From Typhlomys cinereus (Eukaryota; Chordata; Mammalia; Rodentia; Platacanthomyidae): DNA of 64,000 nt. The stretch spans positions 2,897,972 to 2,961,971 of the forward strand of contig JALPQD010000246.1 of NCBI GenBank assembly GCA_023101885.1, given 5' to 3'. The notes under the pieces are model-generated. The model searched no databases and was not told where the DNA came from. It saw only the letters and a program-made list of their open reading frames with translations. The first letter of the stretch is position 1. Every line of letters starts with the position of its first letter. Both the position numbers and the translations under genes were made by a program. This document shows, piece by piece, positions 1-11,548 of this stretch.

Positions 1-390
1 CAAAAGACAAAAAAAAAAAAAGCTGCCCTGAAAGGGGAAAGACAGCAAGAAGTTCCACATCTCTCTGAGAGACTGATGAGGACTAATGCTGATGGGAAAG
101 ACACTTTCCCATCATTGAAAGAAAAGATACTTTCTTCAATGGTATCACCACTGATCTCTGATACTTGCTGGAGTGTGATCCAAGCTATGAGTATGTCATG
201 AAAGACAAACTAAATGACACACAGTGGGTCACGCAAATGAAAAGACTTGAATAGGAAGGAGTCTGGCAAGAGAGATGAAGGGTTATTAAGGGTAAAAAGA
301 GAGGGAATGGGATGGGTGACCAAGGGGTGAAAATATCATAAATTCACTATATCCATGTATGCAACACTAAAATCATTTTAAAAAGATTTT
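1..390 (+). mobile_element. L1 3' UTR fragment (sense)
   Basis: The stretch reads like the 3' end of a rodent L1 in sense orientation. A 'cacacagtgggtcacgcaaa' phrase near 219 is followed by purine-rich GGAAGG/GGGATGGG sequence, a 'ccatgtatgcaacac' phrase near 352 and an A-rich end near 370-390. No open ORF2 is present, so it is a 5'-truncated, dead copy. The first 200 bases are assigned with less certainty than the tail. Confidence 0.5.
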
Positions 391-1767
391 TTAACTTGAT
401 CATATCCTGAAAATATATTTTCCAAGTAACATTTACAGGGTTCAGTAATTCACACCTCATGTTTTGGCACTCCATTTAGTTACAAAAGTGATGAACAGTT
501 ATTTCTGAATTAAAAAAATTAAAACAGAATAAACACTGCCTTCATGAAGATTACGCTTTACAGTAGGGAAGCAGAGGAGAGAGGCTAAAAGAAAGAGAGA
601 GGCACATGATAGAAGATAGATAGCATCGCTTAATCCTAGAGAAAAACCATAAACAAGAAGGAGACTCTGAAGTCAGAATTAAAGACTCATTTTTTCACTT
701 ACTAACTTTAGGCAGTTGAGGCAAAAAGAGAAATGGAGAGGGAACTCTTCTTTGGGGGTGTTGTCAGAAGTAGGTAAGGCTGCAGCTGTGGGCTGCTGGA
801 GTGTGTGATCCTAAGGAATGTCAGGTATCTGAGGAACATTGTTTTTGTGCGTGGAGCTTAAGTCAGTGAGCAGCCATTTCTAAGACAGTTAGGGAGCGAG
901 GCCAGAGCGAGGGAGATGTCATGATAGCTGAGGTGTGATTATTGTTTAATTGTCTGCAATGAAAATGGAAGAGTTGAAAATGGTGAGACTGTGGCTTATG
1001 AGAGCTAGGTAGTTCATAAGACCACATGGAGTATAAGGGGTGACAAGCAGGAAGGACGTGAAGGGGACACATGGGCATTGTCATTTTGTCCCTCCTCCTG
1101 GTCTTCTATTCTTTCCATAGCTGGAGAAGAATTCAGGAATGCATTGGATACCTTGCAACTGTGAAGCAGCAAGCTGCTTATGAAGGGTGGAGAACCAAGA
1201 CATAGCTGCATGTGACCTCAGTATTGAGAATCCACCATGGAAACTCAGTCTCTTGCTTCCCATTTCTGGCCATAAATTGTTTTCTTAAAACCTCTATAGT
1301 GAACACATTGTTGTTTCTGTTGTAGAGGCTAACCAGAGTTCAGAAATTTAAAATTTTTGCCTCAGTGGTTGGTGTTCATTTGTAAACTTCTACCTTTATT
1401 TTGTTTCTAAAGGTAGGATACTAATTTGACATTTCCCAACTTTGGACTTCAAATTCTTCTCTCAGTCGTGACAGATACGTTTTTGGCTGTCATCACACAA
1501 GTGGTAACACTTCCTAGGTTCAAGGATCATCATGGAATATGATCAACTTCATACCGACACAATGTGTAACAATTGAGCAGAAATGGGCGTCAAAATAAGG
1601 TTAAAATCCCTGGTAGGTGAAACCGAACTCATCTTTAATGTGTCAGATTCAGCGGCTGCTGGAATAATTTAAAAGTCTTCAATCCAGTTTTGCCCCATGT
1701 AGGCACTAGAGATTCCTTAGGAAAGCAGATGAAATTGGATATTTGAAAGTTTTTGTATCTTGTCACA
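391..1767. other. unassigned AT-rich sequence
   Basis: I recognise no gene or repeat here. Open frames are at most 73 codons, all on the minus strand around 860-1260, overlapping in different frames and without similarity I know. The purine-rich patch at 570-630 is too short to be a microsatellite. Confidence 0.5.
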
Positions 1768-2165
1768 GTTAGGCACAGGTGTCAACTTGACAGTTGAGGG
1801 TTTGAGATCTGGGCACATTTGTAGAGAATTAGTGGTTGAGTTAGACCCATAGCAAACCTGCAGGAGATTGTCTAGTTGATGCGGAAGACCCAGCCTATTG
1901 TGGGTGGGACTGGGCTGTGAAATAAATCACAGAAAGCTGGTTGAGAGAGTTGGCATCCCTTGTATAAGTAAGGATTGTCCCTCTCTCGGCCATTATGTAG
2001 AGATAGTTTGGCCAGTTCCCTGGGTCTTGGTGTTGGCGTGAGCTCTCCTGTCAAGCTGCACTGAGAACTGTAACCAGATAATTATAAAAAACAATAAACC
2101 CCTTGTTCCCTTAAGCCATTTTATGGTCATTTATCAGCAACCACGCAGGAGAACTGCAACTGAAT
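1768..2165 (+). mobile_element. rodent LTR-like dispersed repeat, copy A
   Basis: The element starts with 'aggtgtcaacttgacag', contains 'gaagacccagcc' with 'gtgggtgggac', and ends with an AATAAA signal (near 2091) followed by 'cccttgttcccttaag' and 'ttatcagcaac'. This order recurs in several other copies in the window on both strands. A polyadenylation signal near the 3' end is LTR-like. I recognise it as a common rodent repeat but cannot give the database name with confidence. Confidence 0.7.
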
Positions 2166-2404
2166 TCTAAGGCAGAACATCCCCAATGCTTCTTTAGATG
2201 TGTTTTCATACTCTGTGTGATGTACAGTTTTACTTCCTCTTACATATCAGTGACCAGTGAAGTACTCATCCATCACCTCTAGATGGTCATAGGTCTTCTT
2301 TCAGAGTTTGAGAGTAATCTAATCATACATTAGTCTATGCACTAAATTCTTGTTGAAAGGATTCAATAAGTGGATGTAATGGAATCATCTGACTTTTTTA
2401 TTGA

Positions 2405-2419
2405 GTTTTATATGTTTAC

Positions 2420-2451
<32 letters not shown>

Positions 2452-2615
2452 TCATAAGTACAAGCATATCTTGGGCCACATGTAGAAGTCTGAGACAACC
2501 TTCAGAACTTGGTTGTTGATGCTTTCCTTCCACCATGAGAATTTCGACGATAAAACTCAGCTCATGAAATGTGTGTGCAGGCACATTACTTTTGGAGCCA
2601 CTTCACTACCCGGGG
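2405..2615 (-). mobile_element. tRNA-derived SINE fragment (B4/B2-type), minus strand
   Basis: On the plus strand a GA run (2422-2440) is followed by 'gacaaccttcagaacttgg', 'ccttccaccatgagaattt' and 'aactcagctcatgaa'. This is the order of a reversed rodent SINE: tail first, then the body ending at the tRNA-like B-box side. It is strongly diverged and no target duplication is visible. Confidence 0.5.
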
Positions 2616-3184
2616 GATCATGCACTTTTGAAGTGAACTCTTGTAGACGCAATCATTATGAGCCAGGTCAATTGCCAAAATATTCATATTCTTGGCATAA
2701 ATATTCAAGCGTGGCTTCAAAGCCTACTCATCTCAATTTCTTTCCCTAAACTCCTCGCCCTCTTCTTAGTTTCAAAATCTGGTTCCCATGACTATGTCAC
2801 TACTCCATCTGTTTCTATTTTTGACCAAATCCTAAAGCTAAGTTGCATACAAAAATGTCTGATGTCTTACATTCTTTCTGTTTGTGAGAGATTATTTTTC
2901 TGTAAGGAGTGGTGCTTCTCCTGGGTTTGTGGAGAAATAGTCGGGGTCTCTCTTACAGGAGCTTCAGTTTAATCCCTAATGACATTCGGCAGGTGCTGTC
3001 GTTGTCGTCTGGACAATGACAATATAGAACAAGCACCACGTTGCAAGCAGCCTGTGTCTAACATGGCATTCTCCAGGTGCAACCCAAGGGTTTGGATCAT
3101 CTAGCAATAAGATGTGACTGGCTGGAAGAATGTAAATGCTAATAGAAATGTTCATACTTTAATACTTTAATACTAATGAGAACA
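2616..3184. other. unassigned sequence
   Basis: No recognised repeat or gene. Two overlapping plus-strand frames (78 codons at 2513-2749 and 104 codons at 2658-2972) are open, but the first begins inside the SINE and neither resembles a known protein. Short duplicated phrases occur at 3159-3187 ('actttaatactttaatact', 'gagaacaatgagaacaa'). Confidence 0.5.
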
Positions 3185-3345
3185 ATGAGAACAAGCATTG
3201 ATTAGTTGCCATGTGCCTGGCAATATATTCAGCAATCTGCAGGGATTATCCATTAAGTCTTCATTATGCCTTTATGATTGGGAATGAATTTTTATTCCAC
3301 TCCCACTTTAGGGAGGAGATTATTGAAGACAAGATTTACACACAG
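3185..3345 (-). mobile_element. MIR-like ancient SINE fragment
   Basis: 'gccatgtgcctggcaatat' followed by 'ttaagtcttcattatgcc' and a 'tttattccactcccacttta' segment matches the order of a reversed MIR 3' half: size-class phrase, deposit phrase, then the 'cattttacagatgagg' region in decayed form. Divergence is high, as expected for a pre-rodent element. Confidence 0.4.
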
Positions 3346-4278
3346 CATCTCAAAATGATCTACCTAATAAGTTAGGAAGATGAACTATATGCACAGGTTA
3401 TTAACACCCAAGACTGCTTCAGTTCCAGACAGCAGGACCTGCCAAAACAAATAGATGCACTTTTGATCCACTTACCATAATTTAGGATTGTTAGATCCTA
3501 AATGATGTTCAAATTAGTGAGCCAATTTTCCTAGATTTTAGTCTCATGGCTTTAAATATCAAGGAACTCTATACTTGGGTTTGCTTAATAGGCTGATAAA
3601 CCACAAAGATTATGAATTCATTGTTAAGCATAGCTTGGAAAGGAAAGATAAGAATGTACATGCTTTGTCTACTGATGAAGAGAGCTGTCATTCAAAACTG
3701 AAAAATCCAGCTAAGGAGTTTAAGAAAGGAGGGGAAACCTAAGTTCAAGACCCAGGAGGAGAACATGAAACTAGACAATATACCAATTAATGGAATTAAA
3801 CTGAAAAGATTTAAAATGAGGTCCCCTCAGGAGACAATGTAAGAGAAAAGGCAGCTAATTCAATAAGGACGAAAGGATAAAGGCAGCTAACTGTGCGAGG
3901 ATCAGAATATTTAAAGTTGATAGTGTCTTAAGTATTAGAGAACATTGGGTTGTGATTGCCATGAATTTATTACACCCTGGTAACTTGCTCTCATTTGGTC
4001 TCCTTCATCCTCTGAACAAATGCTCATCCTGACATTCCAGGACAAAAGAAATAATCCCCTTTTGTCGAGGCCAAGCTATAAAAACGATTATGATCAGCAG
4101 CCATTCACAGAGGAATAAATAAAGGACCAGCCATCCCGCTAGTGAAGCTTTCAAGCCATCTGCTGCAGAGCATTACAAAGAACACTTCACCATATTTTGG
4201 TGATTTTAAAAGGTGTCACTTAAAAAAAGCATTTAATTGTATGTAGCGTGTTGGGAGTCTAGTATCTACGGATGTAAT
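3346..4278. other. unassigned sequence
   Basis: AT-rich sequence with no recognised repeat, gene or simple repeat. No open frame of note on either strand. Confidence 0.5.
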
Positions 4279-4307
4279 TTCTCTCTCTCTTTTTTTTTTT
4301 TTTTTTT
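4279..4307. repeat. CT tract followed by T17
   Basis: A short (TC)n run passes directly into 17 consecutive T. It may be the reversed A-tail of an old retroposon, but no element body is recognisable on its right side. Confidence 0.85.
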
Positions 4308-4904
4308 GCTAAACTGACTTTGAAGTGTTGAAGGTGTGGTGGTAGGGGTTGTTAATAAAGTGAATTAGAGTGAATCTATGTACATTTACAGAAAATAACT
4401 AAAAATACGTATTCAGGAACTGCTAGAAGAGTCTTTCTTCATAAAAGCAGTCTGGAAATGTCACTGTTCATTTGTGTATCAATAACTGTACTTCTGAAGA
4501 CTGCAATCTGGGGAACATAGCGGGGAAGCTTTCAAACATAACACTCACAACTTCAGATCCTTCTGGGCATGAACTCCTGGAGAACAGCATTGTCCTAGAC
4601 ACAGACTGGCAGGATCCGGAGAGGGTGGGGGGCAGGTAATGCAGATCAAGCCAGAGAAACCCTGAATGAAACACTTACAAAGAAAGGCAATGCCTGTGAA
4701 CGTCCTGAGTGGATCCCAGCTGCACCAGGAAGACCCCTCTTCGTGGCTGCGGTGTGTGAAACTTTCCAGTTGTTCTGCAGTGATGACTGATATGTTTCAT
4801 GGAATTCTCCTCTATACAAATTCCCTCATCTCAAACTTTCTGGAGTCAGATCAATCCTTTTAACAGTATCAGGATGGGGGGGTGTTCTTCTCTTGATATG
4901 AACT
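4308..4904. other. unassigned sequence
   Basis: No recognised element. Two short frames back to back (minus 4468-4674, 68 codons; plus 4666-4863, 65 codons) have no recognisable content. Confidence 0.5.
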
Positions 4905-5150
4905 TACAGGCTCAGCTTTAAGTATAAGTGCCTGTAATCCAGCACTCTGTGTTTGTGTGTGGTGTGGGGTTGCAGGGTAGAAACAGGAGGATCCCAAGAA
5001 CTTGCTGGTTGGTCAGATTAGCTAAGGCAAGTGCCAGGTTTAGCAAGGAAAGACCCTGTCTCGAAAACAAGATGGAAAGCAATACAGAAGGATGCCCAAC
5101 ATTAATCTCTGGCCTTTACATGTGCAAATGCTCATTCATGCACACCTGCA
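4905..5150 (+). mobile_element. B4-type composite SINE, 3' two thirds
   Basis: The B1-like part 'tgcctgtaatccagcac' (4929) and 'aggaggatccca' (4986) is followed by 'cttgctggttggtcagatta', 'agaccctgtctcgaaaac' and 'tctggcctttacatgtgcaa'. That is the order expected of a B4-type rodent SINE. The 3' end runs without a break into the CA array that starts near 5145, so the array probably grew from the SINE tail. Confidence 0.7.
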
Positions 5151-5642
5151 CACACACATACACACACACACAGACACACACATACACATACACACATACA
5201 CATACACACACATACACATATACATGCACACACACACATACACACACCTACAACACATACATACATACACATATACATACACACACATACACACACATGC
5301 ACATACACACACATACATACACACACCTACACACACACCTACACACCTACACACACACATACACATACACACACCTACACACATGCACACATACACACAC
5401 CTACACGCACACACACACACATACACCTAAACGCACACACATACACACCTGCAGACACACACACCTACATACATACACACCTAACACACACACATACACA
5501 CACACCTACATAGACATGCACACCCGCACACATACACACACATACACACACCTGCACATGCACACACACACATACATACATACACACACATACACACACA
5601 CGTGCACACACACACACACACGCGCGCGCACATACATACATC
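5141..5642. repeat. 500 bp compound CA / CATA microsatellite
   Basis: Nearly uninterrupted alternating purine-pyrimidine sequence made of CA, CACATA and CACCTA blocks, ending in CG-containing repeats near 5620. Both strands are open over long distances (His/Thr/Tyr-rich on plus, Cys/Val/Met-rich on minus) only because the unit lacks stops. These frames are not genes. The tract is a candidate for Z-DNA formation and strong length polymorphism. Confidence 0.97.
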
Positions 5643-7461
5643 CATGAGAAGAACAATAGAAAGAATGAAATAACATTAGGAATGACCATGATTTTGGCTA
5701 GCCATAATTTTAAGGCACTGGCCTTGCACATTACTGAGAAACACGGTATGACAGCCTTTTCTGAGAGTCACTTAAGTTGATGAATCTGAGCACTGACCTA
5801 AGAGTAAATGAGGACACCTTCAAATCACCAGATCCCCCTAAAGAGAGACCCTTAGCCAGGTCCTTCTCAAAACAGGGCAAATCTAACCGTGCTATCGATC
5901 CTCTATCCGGAACATCTAACATTAAATTAAAATTTTTCTGGAATTAGACCAAGGGGCCAAAGATGAGACTCTATAGGATGAACTCTACCTGGAATTAGAA
6001 TACACTTGAAGCAAGTTTGTGTCTGGCATAAATTAGGCTTCTTTGTAATTCACTTCACAAGGGATGAGAATTTTCATATAATTTGACAGTTGTTCCAAGC
6101 CATGGGGGAGCATGATTGACAAAAGGATTTTTCATAAAAGCAATCCCTGGCAATGTTTAAGGTGACGTTTATCTGTAATCAAACAGCATCATGGTAGGGA
6201 AGCTGCAAAAAGGTAGTTAAAATACTTTGCCCATTGTGTATTTTTGAGTATCAGAGAGAGATGACCAGAATATTTCAGAAACTACTCCAGAAGCTGTATA
6301 GATTTGGGGTAACTTGTGACATTGTAGGTAGAAGTCCTATTAGTACTGAGATGGCAGATATCTGCGCACTCATATTTGGAGAGGGTTTCAAAAGTGAGTT
6401 GACGGAACAGACAGATCTTATGAGACAGGATGGAATGGGTGAGTATTGGAAAATGGGTGTGAAGTGGTCATAGAGGAAACAAGCTCTAAAGGTTGAGACA
6501 ATGGGGAGACTTCTGAGAAGTGCTGAAGAAAGGGGCTCCCACAGCTGAGCCAGTTCATCCCTTGACATCATAGTGGCACATTGCTGATCCAGAGGCTATC
6601 AATAATTCATCTGGTCTGTTTACTTTTATAGTCATGGAAACAACTGAAGGAGACCCTTGCATCTCTTAAGATGCTGAGACGCAGTGAGTCGCAGCACACA
6701 ATCATTCAGAGGCCCCAGCCCAGAACTTGTTGTTTTGCAAGCTACTCACCCAATGTCTGGCTGTGGGGGAGGGGTCAAGTTCCTTCTTCCTATTCATAGC
6801 AGTCCTGAGCTGTTGGAATCCCAGACAAGGTACCTGATCTCAATTACACAGTGATCTGTTTAGTCAGCAAGAACTTATATCTTCATATAGTTCTCAGATG
6901 GTTGACCTAGGGAGTCTATTTAACTCCCACAAAAGCTCTGCTCCTCCGTCCAAGGAAAACTGCGTCACACACAGAATCACCTGCCAGAGAGTTGCTGATC
7001 TTCTCATAGGGTCCTTTAGAATAACTTGGGTGAAGTAATTTATCGAGCCTGGAAGAAAGGAAAGGTTAGATCCTGCTATCAAAACAGATCAGAAAATTCT
7101 GACCTAGGAATACGTCGCTTTCAATTTACCTGTATTGGTTAGGCTAATTTGTTTACTTTTCCTACATATTTGGAAATGAAGCAAGCATACATGACTACAT
7201 GATATTGTAAAGTGATCTGGAACACTGGAAATGTGGAATTTATAATTACAATCTAAGTGTGTCCAGATTTTCGGATTTTTCAGCTTATTTTCTTTCTTAA
7301 TATCCTCCAATAAAATAAGTCTTCAGTACTGAAGAGGTCCTTTATCTTGCTTTAAGAAGAGCTGCTACTTTCTTCAGTTGCAGACACAATGACATATTGT
7401 CCTTGTTTCAGCAGGTGCCCAGCACGTGTTAATCTGGTAACCCCAGATGCAACTCAGCAAG
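5643..7461. other. unassigned sequence
   Basis: No recognised repeat or gene. The best non-repetitive open frames are plus 6234-6473 (79 codons) and the overlapping minus 6275-6571 (98 codons). Both lack similarity I know, and their mutual overlap suggests chance. No CpG-rich promoter-like block is visible. Confidence 0.5.
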
Positions 7462-7613
7462 ACACACACACACATATATACATATACCCACAAATATACC
7501 CATACATACACACACATACATACACACACACATACACATATACCCATACACACATATACACACATACACATAAACATATACCCACACATATAAGTACACA
7601 TACACACACACAC
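7462..7613. repeat. CA / CATA / CCCATA microsatellite
   Basis: Compound tract of CA, CATA and ATACCCATA units about 150 bp long. Open frames across it on both strands are repeat translations. Confidence 0.95.
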
Positions 7614-7768
7614 CACAAAGACATGAAAGTAGGTGGAAGAGGAAGGTTTTCAATGGTAAGAAGGGGATTAGATAGAAGAATATGGGGCAAAAGTGTCCTG
7701 AATGTATGATGCATGCATGCATGAAATTGCCATAGAATAAGGAAAAAAATTAAGAAATAAAAACGCAT
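7614..7768 (+). mobile_element. L1 3' end fragment (sense)
   Basis: 'gacatgaaagtaggtggaag' followed by AGGAAGG, 'aagaaggggattag', 'gaatgtatgatgcatgcatg' and 'atgaaattgccatagaataa' then an A-rich tail. This is the usual order of a rodent L1 3' terminus. A GCATGCATGCAT palindrome sits at 7711-7722. Confidence 0.6.
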
Positions 7769-7836
7769 GCTTTTAGTTTTGTAAAGAGAATTAATTACTC
7801 CATAAAAATTGCATAGACATTATAAAAGAGAGAACC

Positions 7837-8042
7837 GGGGCTGGAGAGGTGGCTCAAGGGTTAAGCCTCTGCCTTGCAGGCAGAAGGTCCTGAGTTCAGA
7901 TCTTAGACCCCACGTATAGACGCCTGGCGGAAGTAGGGGCGGCCTGCGTTTCTGGTCCTGGTAGGGCGGAGCCTGTGAATCCCAGGGCAGAGTAAACAAG
8001 GAGGAGATGGAGGCATCCATGGTGGTTCCCATTTGCCCGTGG

Positions 8043-8088
<46 letters not shown>

Positions 8089-8113
8089 AACAATTGAATA
8101 AATAATAAATAAA
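7837..8113 (+). mobile_element. CA-tailed B2-superfamily SINE, copy 1
   Basis: The tRNA-like head 'ggggctggagaggtggctca' contains a good A box (TGGCTCAAGGG), and 'gagttcagatct' fits a B box about 50 bases later. These are the internal RNA polymerase III promoter parts of tRNA-derived SINEs. The body ends in (CA)n at about 8045-8086 and an A-rich tail with AATAAA signals. Flanking direct repeats AAAAGAGAGAACC (about 7824-7836) and AAAAAGAGAACC (about 8115-8126) look like a target-site duplication. The low divergence of the duplication suggests a fairly young insertion. Confidence 0.8.
8045..8086. repeat. (CA)n in the SINE tail
   Basis: About 21 perfect CA units, inside the 3' tail of the SINE that begins at 7837. 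Confidence 0.98.
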
Positions 8114-8126
8114 AAAAAAGAGAACC

Positions 8127-8872
8127 GTAAGGGTGATCTTGATCCCTACTGTTGGTTCATACTGGCTGTTCTCTGTCCTCCCACAAGACCTCCAGGCTCT
8201 CTGGCTGCCACCCACTGCTTCCTGAACAGCATTGCACTCTCTAGTCTTTTGCCCCCCACACTCCGCTAGTCTGAAATGCTGTTGTGTGTTGAAAGCTCAG
8301 GGAAAAAAAAGCTCAGGGAAAATACGAGACAGTCACAAGATTAAAAATCAAGGCTGAAGGTTCATCTATTTGCCGCCCTCCCCCGGTCCCCCCTCCCCCG
8401 CAATCCTCAAGGCCTCCTGTACATTCTGCACCAAGCAAAGAAGTGCCTCGCTGGCCAACTGTCCTGCTGCCCTGGTCCCCTGGAACATTTCAGAGCCCTG
8501 CTCATGCCTGTAGACATAGTCTTTCTCTTTTCATTTCATTTCCAAGGCCTTGCGTTCAAGAGAAAATTCCAATCTTGCATGCTCCTGAGGAAATCTCTGT
8601 GCAGAAATAATACTTCCATCCTTACCATGGGAGAAGTCGATGTTGTTTCTAGATACACCCCTTTTAATGACTCCAGCATCTTTCTCTGAACAAAGCCTGT
8701 GACCGACATAACCCTGAAAGCATATCTCTTGCTCCCAAAACTTGCTTCCATGAAGTGAAAGAAAAGACTATTAACATATTTTAGAATATCCATCAATATA
8801 GAGAGAAATGGATAAATAAATCAATAGAAGATTTATAAACAGAGAGATGATAAATAGAAATAGTTCGTGAAT

Positions 8873-8876
<4 letters not shown>
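8127..8876. other. unassigned sequence with C-rich patch
   Basis: No gene or element recognised. Small features: a tandem copy of GCTCAGGGAAAA at 8295 and 8311, and a C-rich block at 8372-8400. Short frames at 8504-8689 (plus) and 8536-8796 (minus) overlap each other and look random. Confidence 0.5.

Positions 8877-8928
<52 letters not shown>
8877..8928. repeat. (GA)26 microsatellite
   Basis: Perfect GA dinucleotide run of about 52 bases, preceded by GATA/AAATAGA-like degenerate sequence from 8780. Confidence 0.98.
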
Positions 8929-8929
<1 letters not shown>

Positions 8930-9492
8930 ACTAGGCAAAAGACAAGAACGGATAAGATAGGTATAGGAAAAGCCCAGAATAGTGATCATCTGGTCTCTGG
9001 TCATCTGGCTTAAGCTGCCCCCATAAAGAGCGACATAGAGTGAGATAAGGCTGGGGGTAGAAGAGTAACATCCAGAGATCACACTCAAACGTGCTGATCC
9101 GAAGATGTCAAAAGACCCCTCACAGTATACCAGCTACATTAGAAGGATGTGACATTCATTGGACATGGTGTCTGGTTTGGGTTCAAAGAAACTTGTGGAT
9201 GGTTAAGCCCTTATGACACCATTAGCTCTGAAAATATGTACTTCTCTAATAAAATGAGAATTTTACTGTGCCCAGCTAACTCCTCAACTGACACCCAAAT
9301 CATCTACCAGAATAGTGTGCAAAAACAAAGAACCTTTAAAACTAAAAAATAGATTTTATTGGACCCTATTCCTAAAATAGAAATGAAAAGAGCAATTAGG
9401 TATGCAAAATGAGAAACATTTATCAAAGGCATTTTAAAACTTTATAGTGATAGAAGGCCATTCATTTTCTGAGAAAATTGTATTTTAAAGAC
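8929..9492. other. unassigned sequence
   Basis: Nothing recognised apart from AT-rich unique-looking DNA. Confidence 0.5.
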
Positions 9493-9544
9493 TAGATATA
9501 TGTATATATATGCATATATGTGTGTGTGTATGTATGTGTGTGTA
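9493..9544. repeat. TATATG / TG microsatellite
   Basis: Alternating TA then TG units with single CATA interruptions. Confidence 0.9.
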
Positions 9545-10218
9545 TTCAATAAAACACACTTTCCAACAGTCATTTTCCACTCATCCTTAAGTAACTGACC
9601 TAAAAATACAGTAAACCTATAAATATGTACTTGGAAAAGGGCAGAAGCTCCAAGTTTCTGTGTTATTATTACCTGTATCAACATTACTGGCTCACGTCTA
9701 TTTATTGCTCATGAGCACATCTGTTGTATTCAGCTCTGAATATCATAAAAGTTCACACACAGGCATCAAAGCAAGGATTTTTTTTTTTTTTTTTGGTGAT
9801 TGTGGGAGTGAAAAATCTCCCTCCACCCTTTCTTTTTTTTTTTTTTATGAAGCTGACCTTTCCAGAAAGAAATCCCTCTCTAGAAATCCTACTTTAATTT
9901 CTTATGTTTCTCTAACTGCACTGCCACCCAGGTCTAATGACACAGTATTTCTTATCACTGAGAAAGGAAGTCGACATGATTTTTAACACTCCTAGGAGTA
10001 TGGTTTCATTAATAATAGAATATTGTGTACAAGTTTTCTTCTAAGCATACCTCCCTCACAGAGCACAAGACAATAAAAAAAAAACTTGAAAAAATGCTTA
10101 TCTATTACTTAGGTAGAAAAGATTTCTCAACTAGAGCAGCTAAATGAAGCTAAAAAGAGGGATTTTCTTGCAACTTCTAATTTAAGAAAGTCTCATTGGA
10201 CTCAGACACTTCTTACAC
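9545..10218. other. unassigned sequence with two T runs
   Basis: Contains T runs at 9778-9794 and 9833-9846 that could be reversed tails of old retroposons. No element body is recognised between or beside them. Confidence 0.5.
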
Positions 10219-10243
10219 TGAGAGAGAGAGAGAGAGAGAGAGA
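10219..10243. repeat. (GA)12 microsatellite
   Basis: Perfect GA run of about 24 bases. Confidence 0.95.
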
Positions 10244-10718
10244 AACTACCATGAAGGAGTATCAAGCCAGAAGGCTGTTTTCTTCTTCTCTTACTTTATA
10301 CTATACTGCTGGGATGCAATCCAGGGCTCACACCTGCCAGGTAAGCGCACAGAACTCCACATCCATCCTGGAGACTTAGTTCTCTTTTAATTTCTTTGTT
10401 TTTGCAGGCCAGCTTCACCCTCCCTATGAAATCTGGGATCAGAAACCCCTTAAAGAACATGTGCTCACCCCAAATGCTGCCTGCGCTGAGGAAATCACTG
10501 CTGAACGGTAGGTAGAACAGACATACTCACATACTCGTTGTCAACTCCAGACACCAAGGGGAATCAGGTAACAGGAGGATCTGGATCAGCTTTGGTTTCT
10601 GCCTAAATTCATTTCTTCACAAGCTTTTTCCTTATCTCTAATCCTCTGTCTCCACATTTATAAAGGATGGAGATCAAAGCTTATCATACTGCCACTCTGT
10701 CAAATACGTGTCGGATTT
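10244..10718. other. unassigned sequence
   Basis: Nothing recognised. It ends where an old L1 fragment begins. Confidence 0.5.
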
Positions 10719-11105
10719 GGGTCTGGTATCCCAAATATATAAAAAGAACTCCTATCCATGAATAATAAAATGAGAAACAACCTGACTTTAAAAATGGGCA
10801 AAGGATCTGACCAGGCGTTTCTTGCAGTGTTCAATACACGCATTAATGAAAGGCAAGCCAATCATGAGGAGCTGTCAGTTAACGTGCAATAGAATGGCTA
10901 TAATTAAACATGTTTTGATAATGATACAGAGGATTAGAATCTTTGTGTACTGATGGTGAGAATTTAAAATGTTGAAGCCAGTTTGGAATCGTATTTTCAG
11001 TTCCTCAAACTGTTAAACCTGGAGTTTCCACGACTCATAATTTGACTCTTAGGTACATATACTCAAGGGAACAGAAAGGATGTGGTTTACAAACTCTTGG
11101 GCATG
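10719..11105 (+). mobile_element. old L1 ORF2 3' end fragment
   Basis: 'aaatatataaaaagaactcc', 'aaaaatgggcaaaggatctg', 'aatagaatggctataattaa', 'ctgatggtgagaatttaaaa' and 'cagttcctcaaactgttaaa' occur in the order of the 3' end of mammalian L1 ORF2. There the encoded residues are NIKRTP, MGKGS and similar. Frame-breaking changes are numerous, so this is a dead, old (L1M-like) copy. It stops where the next repeat begins. Confidence 0.75.
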
Positions 11106-11114
11106 AGTCTTCAG

Positions 11115-11548
11115 AGCACCCATCTTAGTCAGATAGAAGTGTCCACTTGACCACTGAAGGCTGAGCTCTGGTAACACCTGTGGAGAATTTGCAGTTTAGG
11201 TGGTTCCTAAGCAAGTCTCCAGGACACTGACCAAGGTGGGTCAACTGTAGATTCGACCATTCCCAGAGTGGGTGGATAAACTGAAAATAGATAGTTAATA
11301 GTTTGGCATACATTTTAGGCATACTTTGGCCTGCTGGCATGCAGGCATTGTGGGAAGTGGAAAACTTTGTCCCTGTCTCAACAGTTCCTGTGGATACATT
11401 GTGACCAGTTCCCTTGATTCCCAGTGTTGGTGTGACCCTTCCTGATACGCTAGACTACGAAATGTAACCAGAATCACATGTGAAATAAAACTGCTTGTTC
11501 CCTTAAGTTGTCTGCCTCCTTTAGTTATATCAGCAACATGCAGGCAAA
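11115..11548 (+). mobile_element. rodent LTR-like dispersed repeat, copy B
   Basis: 'gtgtccacttgaccactgaa' (11150) corresponds to the start of the family. It is followed by 'ctgtggagaatt', 'gtgggtggataa', 'ggtgtgacccttcctga', an AATAAAAC signal near 11486, 'cttgttcccttaag' and 'atcagcaacatgcagg'. Same order and strand as the copy at 1768-2165. Confidence 0.7.

Noticed and set aside
4928..5647. 239-codon plus-strand open frame, His/Thr/Tyr-rich
   Set aside because: It is a translation of the CA/CATA microsatellite and a SINE tail. The other strand is open as well, and composition follows the repeat unit exactly.
7837..7910. tRNA gene-like head (A and B boxes)
   Set aside because: It is the promoter head of a SINE: no complete cloverleaf, it continues into a SINE body, and the same sequence recurs twice more.
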